The notes under the pieces are model-generated. The model ran no database searches. It was given only the letters and a program-made list of their open reading frames with translations, and was not told the DNA's origin. A stretch of DNA of 64,000 bases from Tubulanus polymorphus (lineage: Eukaryota; Nemertea; Palaeonemertea; Tubulaniformes; Tubulanidae), in NCBI RefSeq assembly GCF_964204645.1, contig NC_134031.1:5563001-5627000 (forward strand), given 5' to 3'. Positions 10,043 to 22,463 of the stretch are shown piece by piece (the stretch's first letter is position 1; each line of letters starts with the position of its first letter). The translations under genes were made by a program, and so were the position numbers.

Positions 10043-11041
10043 TCATTTTCGATTCTTCCCCATTCTTACTAAATTGTTCGCCGTCGCTCTGAAGTTGGCG
10101 TTGACCAAATAATAGAGAATGAAATTGACGCAAGAATTTAGAACGGACGTGATGTTATACACGGTGTTAGCCACTTCTATTTTACTATCGGTTATGTATT
10201 GATAGATTTTCGAAACGCAACCCGGAATTTCGAACAGCAGAAATACGACGCTCATCGTGATCACCATTTTCGTAGCTTTCGATTCGGACAGTTTGGAGCT
10301 CGGTCCCGCGTTCGTCATATCTTCACGCTCTTTCAGTTTAACGTATAAGACAATCAAAAGAAGAATATTTGCGATGAAAACTAGAAACGTCGGTATAATT
10401 GCTCGGAGTATGGGATCGATCAAGAAGTTGAACATCGCGAAAATCTCGTGTTGAAACTTAGATCTAAAAGTAACTTCTTCGTCGACACAAATATATTTAT
10501 GCAATACAACAACAGTGAGCGTAGCTGGGTAATACATTCCGAAACCTACAGAAAACGATCCTAGAGCAAATATTACAACTTTAAGACGTGTTTTGGTCAG
10601 AATAAGTCCCGCTGTCAGTGGCATTAAAATCGTAATGAGCCTCTCGACCTGTATCAAAACGGTAAGCCAGTTCCTCATCAACAGGAACGCTTTGTAGAAG
10701 ATCACCGAACCGATGTAGATCCGCGGTTCGACGTTCCACGGAAAATACCGCGCCATCCCCTCGGTCCCAACCCTGCTGTGCAACAAAAAATACCTCAGCG
10801 GTTCTAGAATGAACTGTATTATCAAGAATAGGTTATCGGTGATCGCTAACGTCGACAGCAGAAACGCCGAACGATGGTCGTATTTCAAACGAACAAAAAC
10901 GACGAGTGTCAACGAATTAGACACGAACCCAACGATGATAAACGGCGGTAGAATATAGGCGTTCATCTGCCAACGACCGTCGTTTTGAGTCCAACATTGC
11001 GCCGTATCGTTTACAGGGTCATACCACTCTTCTTCATACAT
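10043..11041 (-). CDS. Rhodopsin-family GPCR, neuropeptide-receptor type
   Basis: From ATG at 11041 the product is 332 residues and has seven hydrophobic helices. The N-terminus is short and carries an NDT glycosylation sequon. TM1 contains IIVGFVSNSLTLVVFV (the GN motif reads S-N). TM2 contains LAITDN. After TM3 the DRY box is replaced by V-E-R. TM6 carries FEIPGC. TM7 carries NFILYYLVN in place of NPxxY, followed by a short tail NANFRATANNL, as in peptide receptors. It should be a plasma-membrane receptor coupling to G proteins. It resembles the FMRFamide/TRH-receptor-like receptors expanded in lophotrochozoans, but the ligand cannot be inferred. The frame stays open to an ATG at 11185, but those 48 residues are basic and unlike a receptor N-terminus, so the inner start is preferred. 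It appears intact as a single coding exon. Confidence 0.85.
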   Translation of the reverse strand: MYEEEWYDPVNDTAQCWTQNDGRWQMNAYILPPFIIVGFVSNSLTLVVFVRLKYDHRSAFLLSTLAITDNLFLIIQFILEPLRYFLLHSRVGTEGMARYFPWNVEPRIYIGSVIFYKAFLLMRNWLTVLIQVERLITILMPLTAGLILTKTRLKVVIFALGSFSVGFGMYYPATLTVVVLHKYICVDEEVTFRSKFQHEIFAMFNFLIDPILRAIIPTFLVFIANILLLIVLYVKLKEREDMTNAGPSSKLSESKATKMVITMSVVFLLFEIPGCVSKIYQYITDSKIEVANTVYNITSVLNSCVNFILYYLVNANFRATANNLVRMGKNRK

Positions 11042-11189
11042 GGTTTTGCAAAATATCGAAATCGTCGAGCGCGTATAGTACGTTAAATGTCTGAAACGGA
11101 TTAATGAAAGTTCTAAAGGTTTCTGTTCGTGGGGTGAAGTAAATAGGTCTATCGTGCGAAGTCGTAATCGGAGCAGATTCAACAACTAT

Positions 11190-12440
11190 ACAAATATCTA
11201 TGTCGTCAGAACCAGCACCAACTCGACGTGTAAACTGATTCGGCCAATTATAGAAATAACGAGCCCAGATTTTAATTCTTTCTTAACTTTCCATTTCTTT
11301 GAATATCAAATTCACATATTAACGAGTGAATATCGTTTAACATATTTGCGACTGGCAAAGAATCGATCGATACACGTTTGAGTTATCGTAATCAGAATAA
11401 TATTTCGCTGGTAACTTCTGAGTTACACCAACCCGACTGAATCTCAGTTCGATTCAATCATCATGAATTTGGAATAAAAGGAATGAACAGGAAATCTTAC
11501 TTATCGACACCTCATACATTCAAAAATAACAAACTAATGGTGGGGATACTGATAACAAATCTTCAGCAGTTCAATAGCTTCATTCTTTGATTTTATTATA
11601 TTTCCGATATGAAAATGTATTGATACGCAAAAATACGAATCGTTGGTTCCATTTTGGCTTAAATTGTTAGACTGTAGTCATTTTTCATTTACATGATTCA
11701 GATTTTTACCCAATGAAAAACCTCTACTTTTAGATCGATTCAATGCCTTCCTTAATTTCATCTTTTGCACTTTTTAACAATAAAGTATGATATGATTTAT
11801 TCAGGAAACACGTGTTTCCTTAATACTTCGTTATTGTAAGTCTAAGTGGTAGTGCTTGTGATAGGGTCCAGAAAATGTCCAGGTTTGACTAAACTCGATT
11901 TATTTAATGCCTCCATCAATTCCAACTATATACAGTAATATATTTTTATTTTGTTAAGCTGCGCTTAGAAATGTTAACCTGAGTTCGTTTTTAACTGAAC
12001 ATAAAATACGTGTCTAGTCCAACTCGGATCGGATGAGCGTGTTTGATGTAAGGTTGGCGTATTGGTGGTTAAAAGATGTTAGATAAACGCATGAACGGCT
12101 TCGCAGACGGCAGCGCTGCGCTGAACTTTCGACTTTTTTTCCTTGAGTAATAATTTCTCCATGCATAACTAATTATAACGCCTCTACATTCTATACTACA
12201 TACTTTAATAACTTATCTTTATTTCCGATAAACTCAGGTCATTTCCATTAGAGCGAAATACATTTACAGTCACGGAAAAAATAAAAAAATAGAAAATATA
12301 ATAACAGATGGCTGAAACTTTAAGCGGATGTTTTCATAACAGTTGATACAAACATACACAAATCTTTTCATACATTTACGTTTTTTTGTTGCATCGAAGC
12401 TATGAATTTGAAAGGATTTGGATAAGCCGCGTTCACACGA
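11190..12440. other. Intergenic, AT-rich, no gene
   Basis: Upstream side of the GPCR. Only short random open frames are present. No repeat unit and no convincing promoter element were identified. Confidence 0.5.
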
Positions 12441-12540
12441 CAACTAGTTAGACCGGTCTAAATGGGTCCGTACCTGGTCCGGTCCAAATTTAGACCAAAC
12501 AAAATTTTGGCGAGCGTCCACACGGCGTTTTGACGGCTTG
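12441..12540. repeat. Repeat with GTTCACACG end
   Basis: Begins GCGTTCACACGAC and ends near CGTCCACACGGCG. An internal inverted pair reads GGTCTAAAT and ATTTAGACC. Related wording occurs at 29399-29510, 56410-56535 and 63440-63490. Likely a MITE remnant. Confidence 0.45.
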
Positions 12541-13306
12541 GTTGTCGCGGCGCAAAAACTGTTATGCCCCGTTCCGATGCAAAACTTTCTTTTTTCGAGG
12601 CCCAATGTGTCCGACGCGGTGGAGTTCTCAGACGACCGCGACCGACCTTCAAAATCTCGTCGCGTGCAAGAAACGCGGTTGCTATGGAGTCTCTTTCGTT
12701 GCCAGTTGCCGTATTCAACGCTACCGTATATAGTATATCAGATTGATGTACAAATCTTATATCAAATCTTAATATTTAACCGTTTACAGGTAATATAAAT
12801 GCGGAAATCGTTCTAGAATCTTTATTTCACACTGGCGTTTCACCATCGCACGTGTAATGAAAGGGCAGACTATCGCAGCCTGTATCATAGTGCCACAATA
12901 TCAGTGATTAATCGTATAAGGTTTCAAACTTCTATCGACAAGTTGATTAAATTTCTGCGAATATTTTCGCGTCTGGAATTCACAAGGATTCCCAATTATT
13001 CGGTTGGTTTTTCTGCCTACACGACGCGCTTTCACTCCACGCACATATTTCCTGATGTTCAGGCTTTTCTTGATCGCGATCGCTGATGATTAAAATGATA
13101 AATGGCCCGTTTTTAATCAAAATGCCAGTTCCTATTTTCTGAATAACATCACGGAATATTGCGAAAATGCCCAACTTTGCCGAGAATAAGCTGCAAGGGT
13201 AGTTCTATAAAACTAGAGTGAAAAATTACCGAGGAACAGGATAATGGCGATGTTGCTACGAAACAACTTGCGTTGGTATGATAAAAAGACAATATTTACA
13301 GATTGA
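12541..13306. other. Intergenic, no gene
   Basis: Several overlapping short frames on both strands lack any family resemblance. Nothing else is seen. Confidence 0.45.
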
Positions 13307-13526
13307 AAGTAATAAAAACCGATAATTCTATTGAATCAAAAATACATTAAAAGACACGACGTTTCGATCTCACCATAGAGATCATCTTCGGGAGTGAGAT
13401 TATGACTAAAAACGATACACCCCTCATTTTTTAGTCATACTCTCAAACCTGACACAGGATCTCTAGATCAACGTCGTGTTTATAAATATATTTTTGATTC
13501 AATAAAATTATCTGTTTTTAATACTT
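13307..13526. mobile_element. MITE with about 58-bp terminal inverted repeats
   Basis: The left end AAGTAATAAAAACCGATAAT pairs with AAGTATTAAAAACAGATAAT from the right end read in reverse. The match continues through TTGAATCAAAAATA to ACACGACGTT. The centre holds GAGATCATCTTCGGGAGTGAG. There is no coding content. Confidence 0.75.
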
Positions 13527-13527
13527 T

Positions 13528-13645
13528 TAAATTTATAATTTCAATTGTTATTTCGAAACACCAATATTGATGACGTAGTTCACATTGCCTCACACAGTAC
13601 CCCTTATAACGCAGAGTATAGTTATCAATGTATAAAAACTTTTTT
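13528..13645 (+). repeat. Dispersed repeat family R1, 3' segment
   Basis: Matches 27660-27780 closely, including AAACACCAATATTGATGACG, the CTCACACAG block and a downstream TGTATA(T)AAA. It abuts the MITE at 13307-13526. Confidence 0.6.
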
Positions 13646-13751
13646 GTTACAGCTCATAATCTCAATCGACTGAAGATCATTCATCGACTTCTCTCGATAT
13701 TGTAGTAGCAATCCAATCAATAAACCATTTCATCGATGTCTTTTATCAGGC

Positions 13752-14010
13752 TCAGTGTCAGGCGTAGATCCTGAGAGGGGGCTGTTCGGGGGGGGAGGGG
13801 TTCGACCAAGTGCCCTTTTGAAAATCACGTGTAGAAAATTCCACCCGACATTGATCTATGAAAAAAGTCCACAGTACTTCTTAAAGCTGTAATATGCACT
13901 AAAAATTGTATAAAAATGTACCTAAATTTTCAATATTAGTGTGTAATAAAGTGCCCTCTTCATATGAGGTGAACCTCCCCCTCCTTTCATCAGCCTGGAT
14001 CTGCCCCTGA
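13752..14010. repeat. Possible hAT-like MITE remnant
   Basis: The left side has CAGGCGTAGATCC and the right side, read in reverse, CAGGGGCAGATCCAG, which resembles the CAGGGG-x-GGATCCA ends seen at 19968, 30987 and 54400. The ends match imperfectly and there is no visible target duplication. Confidence 0.35.
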
Positions 14011-15455
14011 GCGTAGAATATCTTCTTATTTCAATATTCTAAGTTCTGTCCTCCGATAGTTCCTCTGATTGTCTGAAATAATTCATATGCACGATAATGG
14101 TCGTTATTGCAGACGGCACCGCGTCGGGGAAAGTATTCTGATTTATTTCGTGTTTCCGCTCGCATGGCGTCACGTGATGTCTGGAAGCGGATACAGAACT
14201 CGCCGGCCCTGATCCCGGATATTCACTATCGGACTCGAAACCTTACGGGAAAATAATTCCTCGTATTATCCGAACAAAATACGACCGATTGTTAACAATG
14301 CAATTTTCCCGTCGCCCTCGCGGCGATTTGTGAGGAAAAAAATTAGTCAGCAATCCCGTCCACAATCGGGCTATCAGACTTTACGTGAATTATATCTCGC
14401 AGTTCAATAATGAGTCAAAGATAATTTGCGTCGCTCGTCGTGCGAAAGTATTTCAGCTTTTCTTGCGATACAACCGATCTAAAATCATCGTATATTGCAG
14501 CCCAAGTTTGAAATAAAACAATATTGTACGAAATACGATTGAACTGGACTGTCCATTGAATTCTTGTGTGTATTCAATATTAAATTTGTCATTCACAGTC
14601 TTTGCAACTTACAACAACGAAAACGGGTGATTGGTATACTGATACGACGTTTCAGTAAAAGTGATGGTACGTAATCAATAAAGCAACGGTTCTTTAAAAT
14701 GGTCGTCATACATTTTATGATGGCACGTTCACAAAAATGAAAGCATCGCCTATAGGTATATATACATTGTGATAGTCATTGGAGCAAAGACACCGATCTT
14801 CAAAAAGGTAATCTGGTTGAAAAAAATTTAAAAGAACCGATTGTAATGTATAAGGGAAGTCTTTGACACCTGTCCTTGTGCCCGACGTAAATATCGTTCA
14901 GACGACTGTCTTCTTCCTCGCTCCCTCATTCGTGTTTCCTTTGTTGACATTTTTTTATTAATTCTTCATTTCCGTGACCTTGTAGTGAACCACGCGCTCC
15001 GGTAATTACCTGTGTAAGCCCTACGTGGACAGGTAATGATGATGGGCGGCAGTGATTCTTATCACTTCGTGTCTCTTATACTTAACGACGTTCAATCACA
15101 AATAATGCACCGCGTGGAGGAGATATGCGTAGAGGAGATGCGCGCCGGACATGCCGTCGACGCTTGAGAAGGATTTACAGTATTGTCAGATTTGCAGTAT
15201 TATCTAGAGTATATGTAACCTCGTAGAGAGAATCTCACAAAGATAACGAAAAACAGTCCTGAAATGTTACTGGAGCTATTAGTTTATTTAACGTTATTGG
15301 TGAAGATGACTATTAGAATATAGTCGAAAAGTAGAATAAACTACTAGCTCCAGTGCAACATTTCGGACTTTTTTCGTAATTATCGTGGAATTCTTTCTAT
15401 ATTATCGTGATTATATAAGCTCGTACCGTACGTAAAATCATTCTCGGTGTTCCAC
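14011..15455. other. Intergenic, no gene
   Basis: No supported frame or repeat. Poly-purine and AT-rich stretches only. Confidence 0.45.
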
Positions 15456-15457
15456 AT

Positions 15458-15560
15458 AGCAGGCCGTGCCGAGCTTTTTTGAGGAACATTTCTGTAGAGT
15501 TTCAAGAAAATGGGTTCAAGAAACGAGCATTTCTCTATTGACGAAGGACAAATCTTGATT
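15458..15560 (-). repeat. Dispersed repeat (related to 36748-36885)
   Basis: Both copies carry AGGCC(C)GT-CCGAGCTTTT-TGAGG followed by CATTT-CT and, later, CTATTGA. Unknown family, orientation arbitrary. Confidence 0.45.
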
Positions 15561-16734
15561 TTTGCAGATAACCTAAAGTTAAGCAACGTCTCGTGACGTT
15601 AAATTATCAATACTTATTTCCAATATTAAACAGTAACTTATTAACAATAATTACTTCTCCTCTACAAAAAAAACATGCACGTTTTATCCAAATTTCGAAA
15701 AGTCTTGACCCGAATTTTTGTACACTGACTTTTTGAAGGGTACTTTGATGAGAATTGTAGGGTTTGCGACCCGCAAACACATTTGGGGACGGAGAATTAG
15801 GAAAACTCGAAACATTTACGCGCAATTACTGATGTGGTAAATACATGTCACGCGTCGAGACGGAGTACGGCGCTTAGAAGTTATTGAACTGAAAGCCGGA
15901 GTAAATTAAAAACGGTGATTCATTTTGTTTTGGGTCAATTCAGATTAGAATCTCATGTGTTCCCGACGATGAAATTGTGCAATTGGACCGATGTTAAAAA
16001 TTTGTGTTCGGAGACAATAGCGATCGATATCTTCAGCAAAACGAAGAAAGATCGAACGAAATTCTTTATATAAGATGAAAACTCTTAATACAGAATCGTT
16101 TGCGTGAATCATTGTTTTGCATAACGAATTGAGATAAATGCTCAATTGGGCCTCGTTCAATCAGCATTTTATTACTTCTATTGTTGTTAACTGACCACTT
16201 CGGGCAGTCCACGAGACACCACAGTCTACTGCACAATCGAAGACGTTATGACTCACATACCCTCTGGATTGAGCCTAGTCGAGAGTTTGAAAACGGTTTG
16301 GAGTCGATTAACATTCTAGATGAACACATCAGAGCACACCTATTCCGTTCCGATGCTAAACATACCCTGTATCGATGGCAGAACCTATAGGTTGTGCAGA
16401 GGGAACGGGTTCGTAATGTCAAATCTACAAGTTTCCCGGCGTCTTAAACAACCACGATAGCAGGAGGGTTGCCGCATCCGTTGCCGTGGGGCCACTTCCA
16501 GTTGAATTTCTCAAAGGCTAAGCAAATGGTCTTTAATATAAAGGACATAATTGGCCGCATCATGGACGTATAAACTAGACGTACGTCCATGACTGCACTC
16601 AGTGACGTCAGTGCCGCTTCTTTTCTGGGCAACATTATGGGTTTCGTATTTTTGTTGCTCTGCAAAAGCTATGGGGTGCTATAGCCCCTGCCGACAAAGC
16701 CCTTTAATAGTTCTAGTTTAAGCTAAATGAGCCG
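15561..16734. other. Intergenic, no gene
   Basis: Short frames only; nothing supports coding. Confidence 0.45.
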
Positions 16735-16805
16735 AGGTGAGTTGGGGCTGGAAAGAACACAAGCAAACATAATTGTTTGCGTTCGTTCCGTACCCCAACT
16801 CACCT
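16735..16805. mobile_element. Compact hairpin element
   Basis: AGGTGAGTTGGGG at the left and CCCCAACTCACCT at the right are exact inverted repeats. The pairing continues inward to GCAAAC/GTTTGC with small mismatches. The whole element is about 71 bp, typical of a very small MITE or a solo inverted pair. Confidence 0.65.
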
Positions 16806-18647
16806 ATAGGTCGCAACATATTGTTAGAAATATCACTAGAGGGAAAGATTAATCGTTTTTCGTGATCCTAAAGTGGCTCCCTCCCAATAATACACGTTGA
16901 CTCTCACTGCGCAGATATCCTGACAGCCGGGGGAGATTTTTCCTAATGAAGAATGATAAGTCTCGTTGTACACGCGACGGCTCTTTACACGCGCGCGTCT
17001 CTGATTCACCGTCAACGTCTGATGCAAACAATAGGTTCAAATGATCGGTCATTTTGTATACGTCAATGTCACTGGTAGGCCTATATTTCACACCGCAGCT
17101 GGCTGCTACTGCTGCTGCACCGATCAACTCTGATTCACACACATAATCAACTCGAGTTTGTTGTCATATGACAGATTGCTGCGGCTGCGATTCATTTTCA
17201 TTTTTTTCGTAACTGTCAATTATGTCTACACACTGAGTCATCTTTCCTAGATAAGAAATGTTGCTATTCTCACGCTTGTTATATTCCTTTTCGGAGTCGT
17301 CGATAAAAAGAACTTTATTTCCTAGCGAGATCCCCAGGATAGCAATTTAACGGCTGGAGGTTGATTAGAATGGGCATTAAAACAAAAAAACATGGCCACT
17401 AGAAAAAACACTCGAGTTTGAACGGAATGACGTCATCGCGCTAGCCCTCTCTTAAGTCACGTGATGTCTTGTGATGATAAGTACTAATTTGCGCTAAATA
17501 TCGCGCAGGCGGGCTTCCTCCTGTCGTATGTACTAATCTTATTATTTAGCAGCGATTCGGTTCGGCTGATTCAATCAATTGTGAAAACACGCTACAATTC
17601 ACCGAGCACAGCGCCACTTGTCAACATGAATCATACCTTCAGACGTCTTGCAACAACAACATCTACCCTGTGTAAGTAAATGGAAAATCCGGAAAATCTA
17701 CCGCCACCGGAAGTCGTGTGACGTCACATCGCGTCACTGTTGCGAATTTCGTCTGCCGAAACCGCGCGGAAAAAGTAATGGAAGGAAAATGTCGGGAGGT
17801 CGTCGACTGATGGACTCGGGTAGCGCACGCAATCTGTCCCAAGCTACCGTCATTAGTCTATTCTTTACTTGTAGAATTAGGCATTTTTCCCGCCGTCGCC
17901 AAATCTTGGATGAAATTATCGCGAATTCGCGCGCGCGTGTTCCGCCGTCTAATGACTGCCATCTCGTCGTCGTCGTTTGGTATAGGATTGCCAATTTTCG
18001 TCGCTCGATCGGTCATTTTTGTGCAAAAGCGTGCTGCGACTAATCACCTATCAACTTCCGAAAATCCACAACAACCGGTAAATACATCACCGTAAGCGCT
18101 GTTCTAACGACACTAATACCCCCACGTCTCCTCTGACCGGCGTGGTCAAAGCCAATAAATCCAATTACCTATTTCTAGTGCAAATAAAAGCGACCGAATA
18201 TTAAGAGCTCTGGCAGAGTATTTTATGGCGCGGCTTAAGACGGCGCGTTGAGTACTAGAGGGTTTGATGGATCGACGCGGAAAGAATGCGAAAATAACCT
18301 GTTCTCCTGGGAAATTAATAATAAACGCCGGTTGAGGTAACGAGCATCCTGTAAGAAATAGCCGTGCGCACTAACCACGAAGACCCTAAATAATTCACTG
18401 ATACACAGTGTGTACATGATCTTTCATTTCTAGATCAATGAAGGGATATGGGCACACGTGTATAAAGACAATATCTAACAAAATGTTCGTTATATAGGCC
18501 TACACTGAAATGTAGAAGTGCCATTCTATAGGGGATGAAAATCAACTTGTTTTTATTGGAACTAATGTTTCGATTTTTTTACCATATATCATCATATAAA
18601 GGGGCCAGTAGCGCGCGCAAAAGTTGGTTAAAGTTTCTATGTCCAGC
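16806..18647. other. Intergenic, no gene
   Basis: A 131-residue plus-strand frame at 17648-18043 and its antisense partner are rich in R, S and C, have no recognisable domain, and are judged random. Confidence 0.45.
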
Positions 18648-18812
18648 CAGGGCCAAATTCGGTTTTCGTATCTAGTCGACTAGTGGTCGGAACTAAATAA
18701 TCGAATGCGCTTGGTTTCCGAGCTATTTCCGGAATATAGTTCCGACTAACTGAAATTCGGTTTCACTTAGTTCAGCTATAGTCGACTAACCCAGATAATC
18801 GAAGTTGGCCCA
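18648..18812. mobile_element. Foldback/MITE with GGCCAA ends
   Basis: Ends are CAGGGCCAAATTCGG and, read in reverse from the right, ATGGGCCAACTTCGA. Internal inverted pairs use TAGTCGACTA and TTCCG. No coding content. Confidence 0.5.
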
Positions 18813-19796
18813 TACTGTCTCTAGTCTGTTAGGTCTCAGTCAAGGTTTTAGTTTTAAAATAGAATATCACATTTGCACGAATCACGAGTCCATGTTTGGT
18901 TAAACACAAAGGCAATGGAGTTATCACATACTGGGACCAGTTGCTTGAAAGTTATTAGTACGTAAGTTGACATAGTGACATTTAAAAGTTCATCGTTATT
19001 GGTATTTATCGTCGGTAATCATCAACCATCTTTTGAGCAACTTGTCCCTGGACTGTTGAGTGAATAAGATAAATGTTATAGTTTTTTTTCGGAAAAAGTT
19101 ACGGAATAACGAAATTTGACGTATTGAGGGGCGTTTTATACGAACGTAAGCGCCCTACCTACTCTTCAAAAGTGACCAATTCGTGTGAAGTCAGCTTTGC
19201 TCGGTTCCTGATCCACGTTATACCAACATTTTACCTGCAGCCTCTTTCAGGACTTCTTTAATGTCCCGAGCACCGTGTGATTTTATTAGGTTACACTCTC
19301 AACATGAAAGACACCCCTACAAATCTGTTTATTGTTTCATTTCACACCTCATTTGTTCGGGAATTAAACAAAAAATTCAATTTCCAGAGAATTATCCTTC
19401 AAACGGAAATAATAACGAGGATCGTAACGGAATTATACAGACGGTACACCAGTAAACTGAGCGGTTTCAACCATCGGCGCAGATTCCCAAAGAAAAACGA
19501 TCGTTGCGCAGTCAACAGATTCACATCAGACTGTCGACCTCTTCCCTACAGCTGTGTGATGTACATTATGTAAGCACACTAGAACCGTGATCGTATAAGC
19601 TAGAGTCATACTAGAACAGACACGTGGGTTATCATGAACTTTGTGACAAAAATGGTTAAACAGGATCGGAACAGGGGGTTTTGTGGGCCTTGTATACAAT
19701 ACACTCAAATCGTTGCCCTTTTCTAAGTGAAACCATACATTTTACTGTATCATTATCATATGGAATCTTATAATCTTCTCTTGTATATCTAGTAGG
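18813..19796. other. Intergenic, no gene
   Basis: Only short unrelated frames. Confidence 0.45.
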
Positions 19797-19970
19797 TTAA
19801 GGCCAAGTTTCCCACTTGGAAATGCTGCAAAATAATCCACCCACGAACAAATTTTCAAATGCGACGCTTTCCTTATCATTACGCCTGCAAATATACCTTT
19901 TCAATGATTATAAATGCACTTAAATGTGCCTAAAGACCTCCAGAGGTAGGCATTGGATCCGCCCCGGTTT
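19797..19970 (+). repeat. Dispersed hAT-like MITE piece (pairs with 30803-30987)
   Basis: Matches 30803-30987 along its length: CCACTTGGAAATGCTG, TTTTCAAATGCGACGC, CCTTTTCAATGATTA, AAAGACCT-CAGAGGTAGG, ending GGCATTGGATCC-CCCC. Read in reverse the end is a CAGGGG-x-GGATCCA terminus, common in hAT-like MITEs. Confidence 0.7.
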
Positions 19971-20527
19971 TCATTCGGCTTTAAATGGTCAATAATTGGA
20001 ATTCTACAAAGGTTAAATGCTTGGTCCTCTTCAGAAAAAACTTTAACCAAACCCAATAATGATCAGAACATAACTGTCACGATTAGGTTCGAATGCCGCA
20101 TTTTCAAATCTCTTTAACGCAGTATACTTTATCGATCCGAGGCGAACGTCACCATCAATGACAATATTATTGCGTTAAAACTTATTCAATTGGAAAACGA
20201 AGTAAATTGAGACGGTGATTCATTTTCAGCGAAGGCAATCATCTTGAATTTCCGGCATGTTTTGAAACTGCGTGTCTGAATACACAGTGCGTGTGTGTTT
20301 GTCGCGATTGCAGCCAGACAGCTTATACACATTTATACAAAAAAAGTCGAAGAAATATATACAAGAAAAACGTACTTATCCTGCCACAATGCCCATACAG
20401 ACAATTGCAGAATATATACATTTTGTTTTTTTTACATTTCCTTTCTCTTTCTTTCTTGAAATAAGGTTGAACCGTATAAACACAGACAATACATCTATTC
20501 ATCTATGAAAATTCGTTCTGATACGCG
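19971..20527. other. Intergenic, no gene
   Basis: Nothing recognised beyond AT-rich sequence. Confidence 0.45.
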
Positions 20528-20711
20528 CTCAGCGACAGCCCATCCTCCCTCGGCAGGGATTCAAACATGATGGCATCGCTACACCCAGCCACGGCGCGTA
20601 CCCTGGTAGACTGGTTGCCTGTCCCGGATAGAGACCGGTAACCAGTCTAGTATCGCGGCGATCTCGATGCCATCAGGTTCGAATCCCTGCCAGGGGATGA
20701 TAGTGACAGCC
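20528..20711. mobile_element. Head-to-head tRNA-like SINE foldback
   Basis: Outer arms at 20552-20578 and 20665-20691 are inverted repeats matching at 25 of 27 positions. Inner arms TAGACTGGTTGCC and GGTAACCAGTCTA match at 12 of 13. The right arm contains the B-box-like GGTTCGAATCCCTGCC and the left arm its mirror. Related single units occur at 57378-57472 and 22399-22463. It looks like two SINE heads joined head to head, an inference. Confidence 0.6.
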
Positions 20712-21864
20712 AGGTTTCATATGAAATCAACGGTCAACATTTAAGATTAGAATTTGATTATTCTCGATGTGATCTTATCGACTCTATTTCTGAGTCATTT
20801 CATTGTTTAGTCAATTTCTCATTAATTCATCGGCGGCCAAAAAATTATCGCAAAAGAGCCATCGATGTCAATAACAGAAAATTGAGATTGGTTCCGCGAT
20901 TATCAACGAGCACTTAAATTCTCTCTAAGCATCGCAACACCGAGAGATACCTTTCTCACCCGCGGCTTTGAATTCGTTTCTTTTGATATCACTTTTCTCT
21001 CAAACACCGCTCTGAGCGACGAACGAATAAACATCGCCTAATTGAAGTGCTCATTCGCCGCGTATTTGCCGCACGAGGAAACTTTTAAAATTCTTCTCGT
21101 CAAAACTTCACCATCCGCAGAGATTTACCGCTTTCCGTCTGCACAGATTTCGGGATACACGGCGGCTCAATCGAGTATATCGCACGACACTTTTTAAGAA
21201 TCCTTTGATACGTAATTTTTGGAAGGTTATACCGCGCGCGGTTTCATCCCGGTTCGAGTGGAGATGTTGTCTACGCCGCTCGGCGCGGAACGGAGAGATT
21301 TTGATCGTCGGTGTTAAAAATTGATCGGCATTTTCAGTCGTGATTTTCCGCGGCGACAAGTTGTGTGTTCAACGATGCCGCAATTCGTCGTGTTTTTCAA
21401 TGATTACTAGGAACAGCCGTCGTCTGCCTAACATCGATTAACCGGGGTTACATTAGCGCGATAGTAACATCATCCGCGCATCCGCGCATCCTGCTTTGCT
21501 AAGGGATGATGGGGAAGTATCCGCCGCCGCACTCTTTCGTGGAAGATCACATTTGCATTTGCATTTGTGCGTTTTTGTAGTGTATTGTTTGCTAAAAACT
21601 AAATCAAGAAAATATATATTGATATGGTTTCGTAGAGGAATGGGGGATGTCAACATTTTCATAGCCGCGCAGCGGGTTAGACAATCACTGGACACACCCT
21701 GACAATCAGACGGGTAGAACGGGCCCCTTAATAGTCAGCCGGTCAATGGACAGTCGGATAGATAGGACGGGTCTCATCTTCAGCCATTCGGCAGTCCAGA
21801 CACACTAGACAGTCGGTCGACAGTCCAGACACGCTGGGTAGTCGGGCAGCAGACAGGGTACACA
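20712..21864. other. Intergenic; cytosine/guanine-rich tail leads into a minisatellite
   Basis: No gene. From about 21700 the text becomes a degenerate mixture of CAGTC, GGACAG and GACAC words, probably a decayed part of the minisatellite that follows. Confidence 0.45.
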
Positions 21865-22036
21865 GCTAAGAGGCGGTCAGCGCTGTGGAAAGTTGACAGG
21901 AGGGTACACTGCAGCTAAGAGGCGGTCAGCGCTGTGGACAGTTGACAGGAGGGTACACTGCAGCTAAGAGGCGGTCAGCGCTGTGGACAGTTGACAGGAG
22001 GGTACACTGCAGCTATGAGGCGGTCAGCATGGACAG
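21865..22036. repeat. Minisatellite, 49-bp unit
   Basis: GCTAAGAGGCGGTCAGCGCT begins units at 21865, 21914 and 21963, spaced exactly 49 bp with almost no change. A fourth diverged unit begins at 22012 and breaks down after GGTCAGC. The near identity suggests recent expansion. Confidence 0.9.
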
Positions 22037-22398
22037 TATGTGGACAGTAGACCCGATACAGCTGAGCGTGTTAGCCGCGAGGACAGGCTGACTACGATCA
22101 ATCACTATTATAGATGGCGATTATCCGGTTAAGTAGTTTCTGTAGGGAACAAATCCGGATAAAAGAGGGAATTATTGGAATCGATAATACGTCGTTAACA
22201 CCCCGGACCATCCAGTGACCTTTAAAATAATTCACATTACACCGAGGGGCTAAATGCGATATATTGTGTCATAAATTGTGACGGAGAGGAAATGAGCAAA
22301 TAATACTGCAATGAATATTCCATCAATGTAAACAATTTTATGATGCTTTTTGTATGGATTGGATAAGCAATGTTCGTCACGACAGTCGAAGGAAATCA
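22037..22398. other. Intergenic, no gene
   Basis: Nothing recognised. Confidence 0.4.
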
Positions 22399-22463
22399 GC
22401 CTGCCTCGACAGGGAACTTAATGGCATCGAGACCCGACTCGCCACGGCACGAGACCCTGCCTG
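22399..22463 (-). mobile_element. Degraded tRNA-like SINE fragment
   Basis: In reverse it reads GGCAGGGTCTCG...GCGAGTC...TCTCGATGCCATTAAGTTCCCTG, parallel to the SINE at 57378-57472 (GGCAGGGTTTCGG...GCGAGTCTCAATGCGATAAG then the B box). The B box is damaged. Confidence 0.45.

Noticed and set aside
17648-18043. 131-residue frame
   Set aside because: No domain, odd composition (R, S, C), equal-length antisense frame, no splice context.
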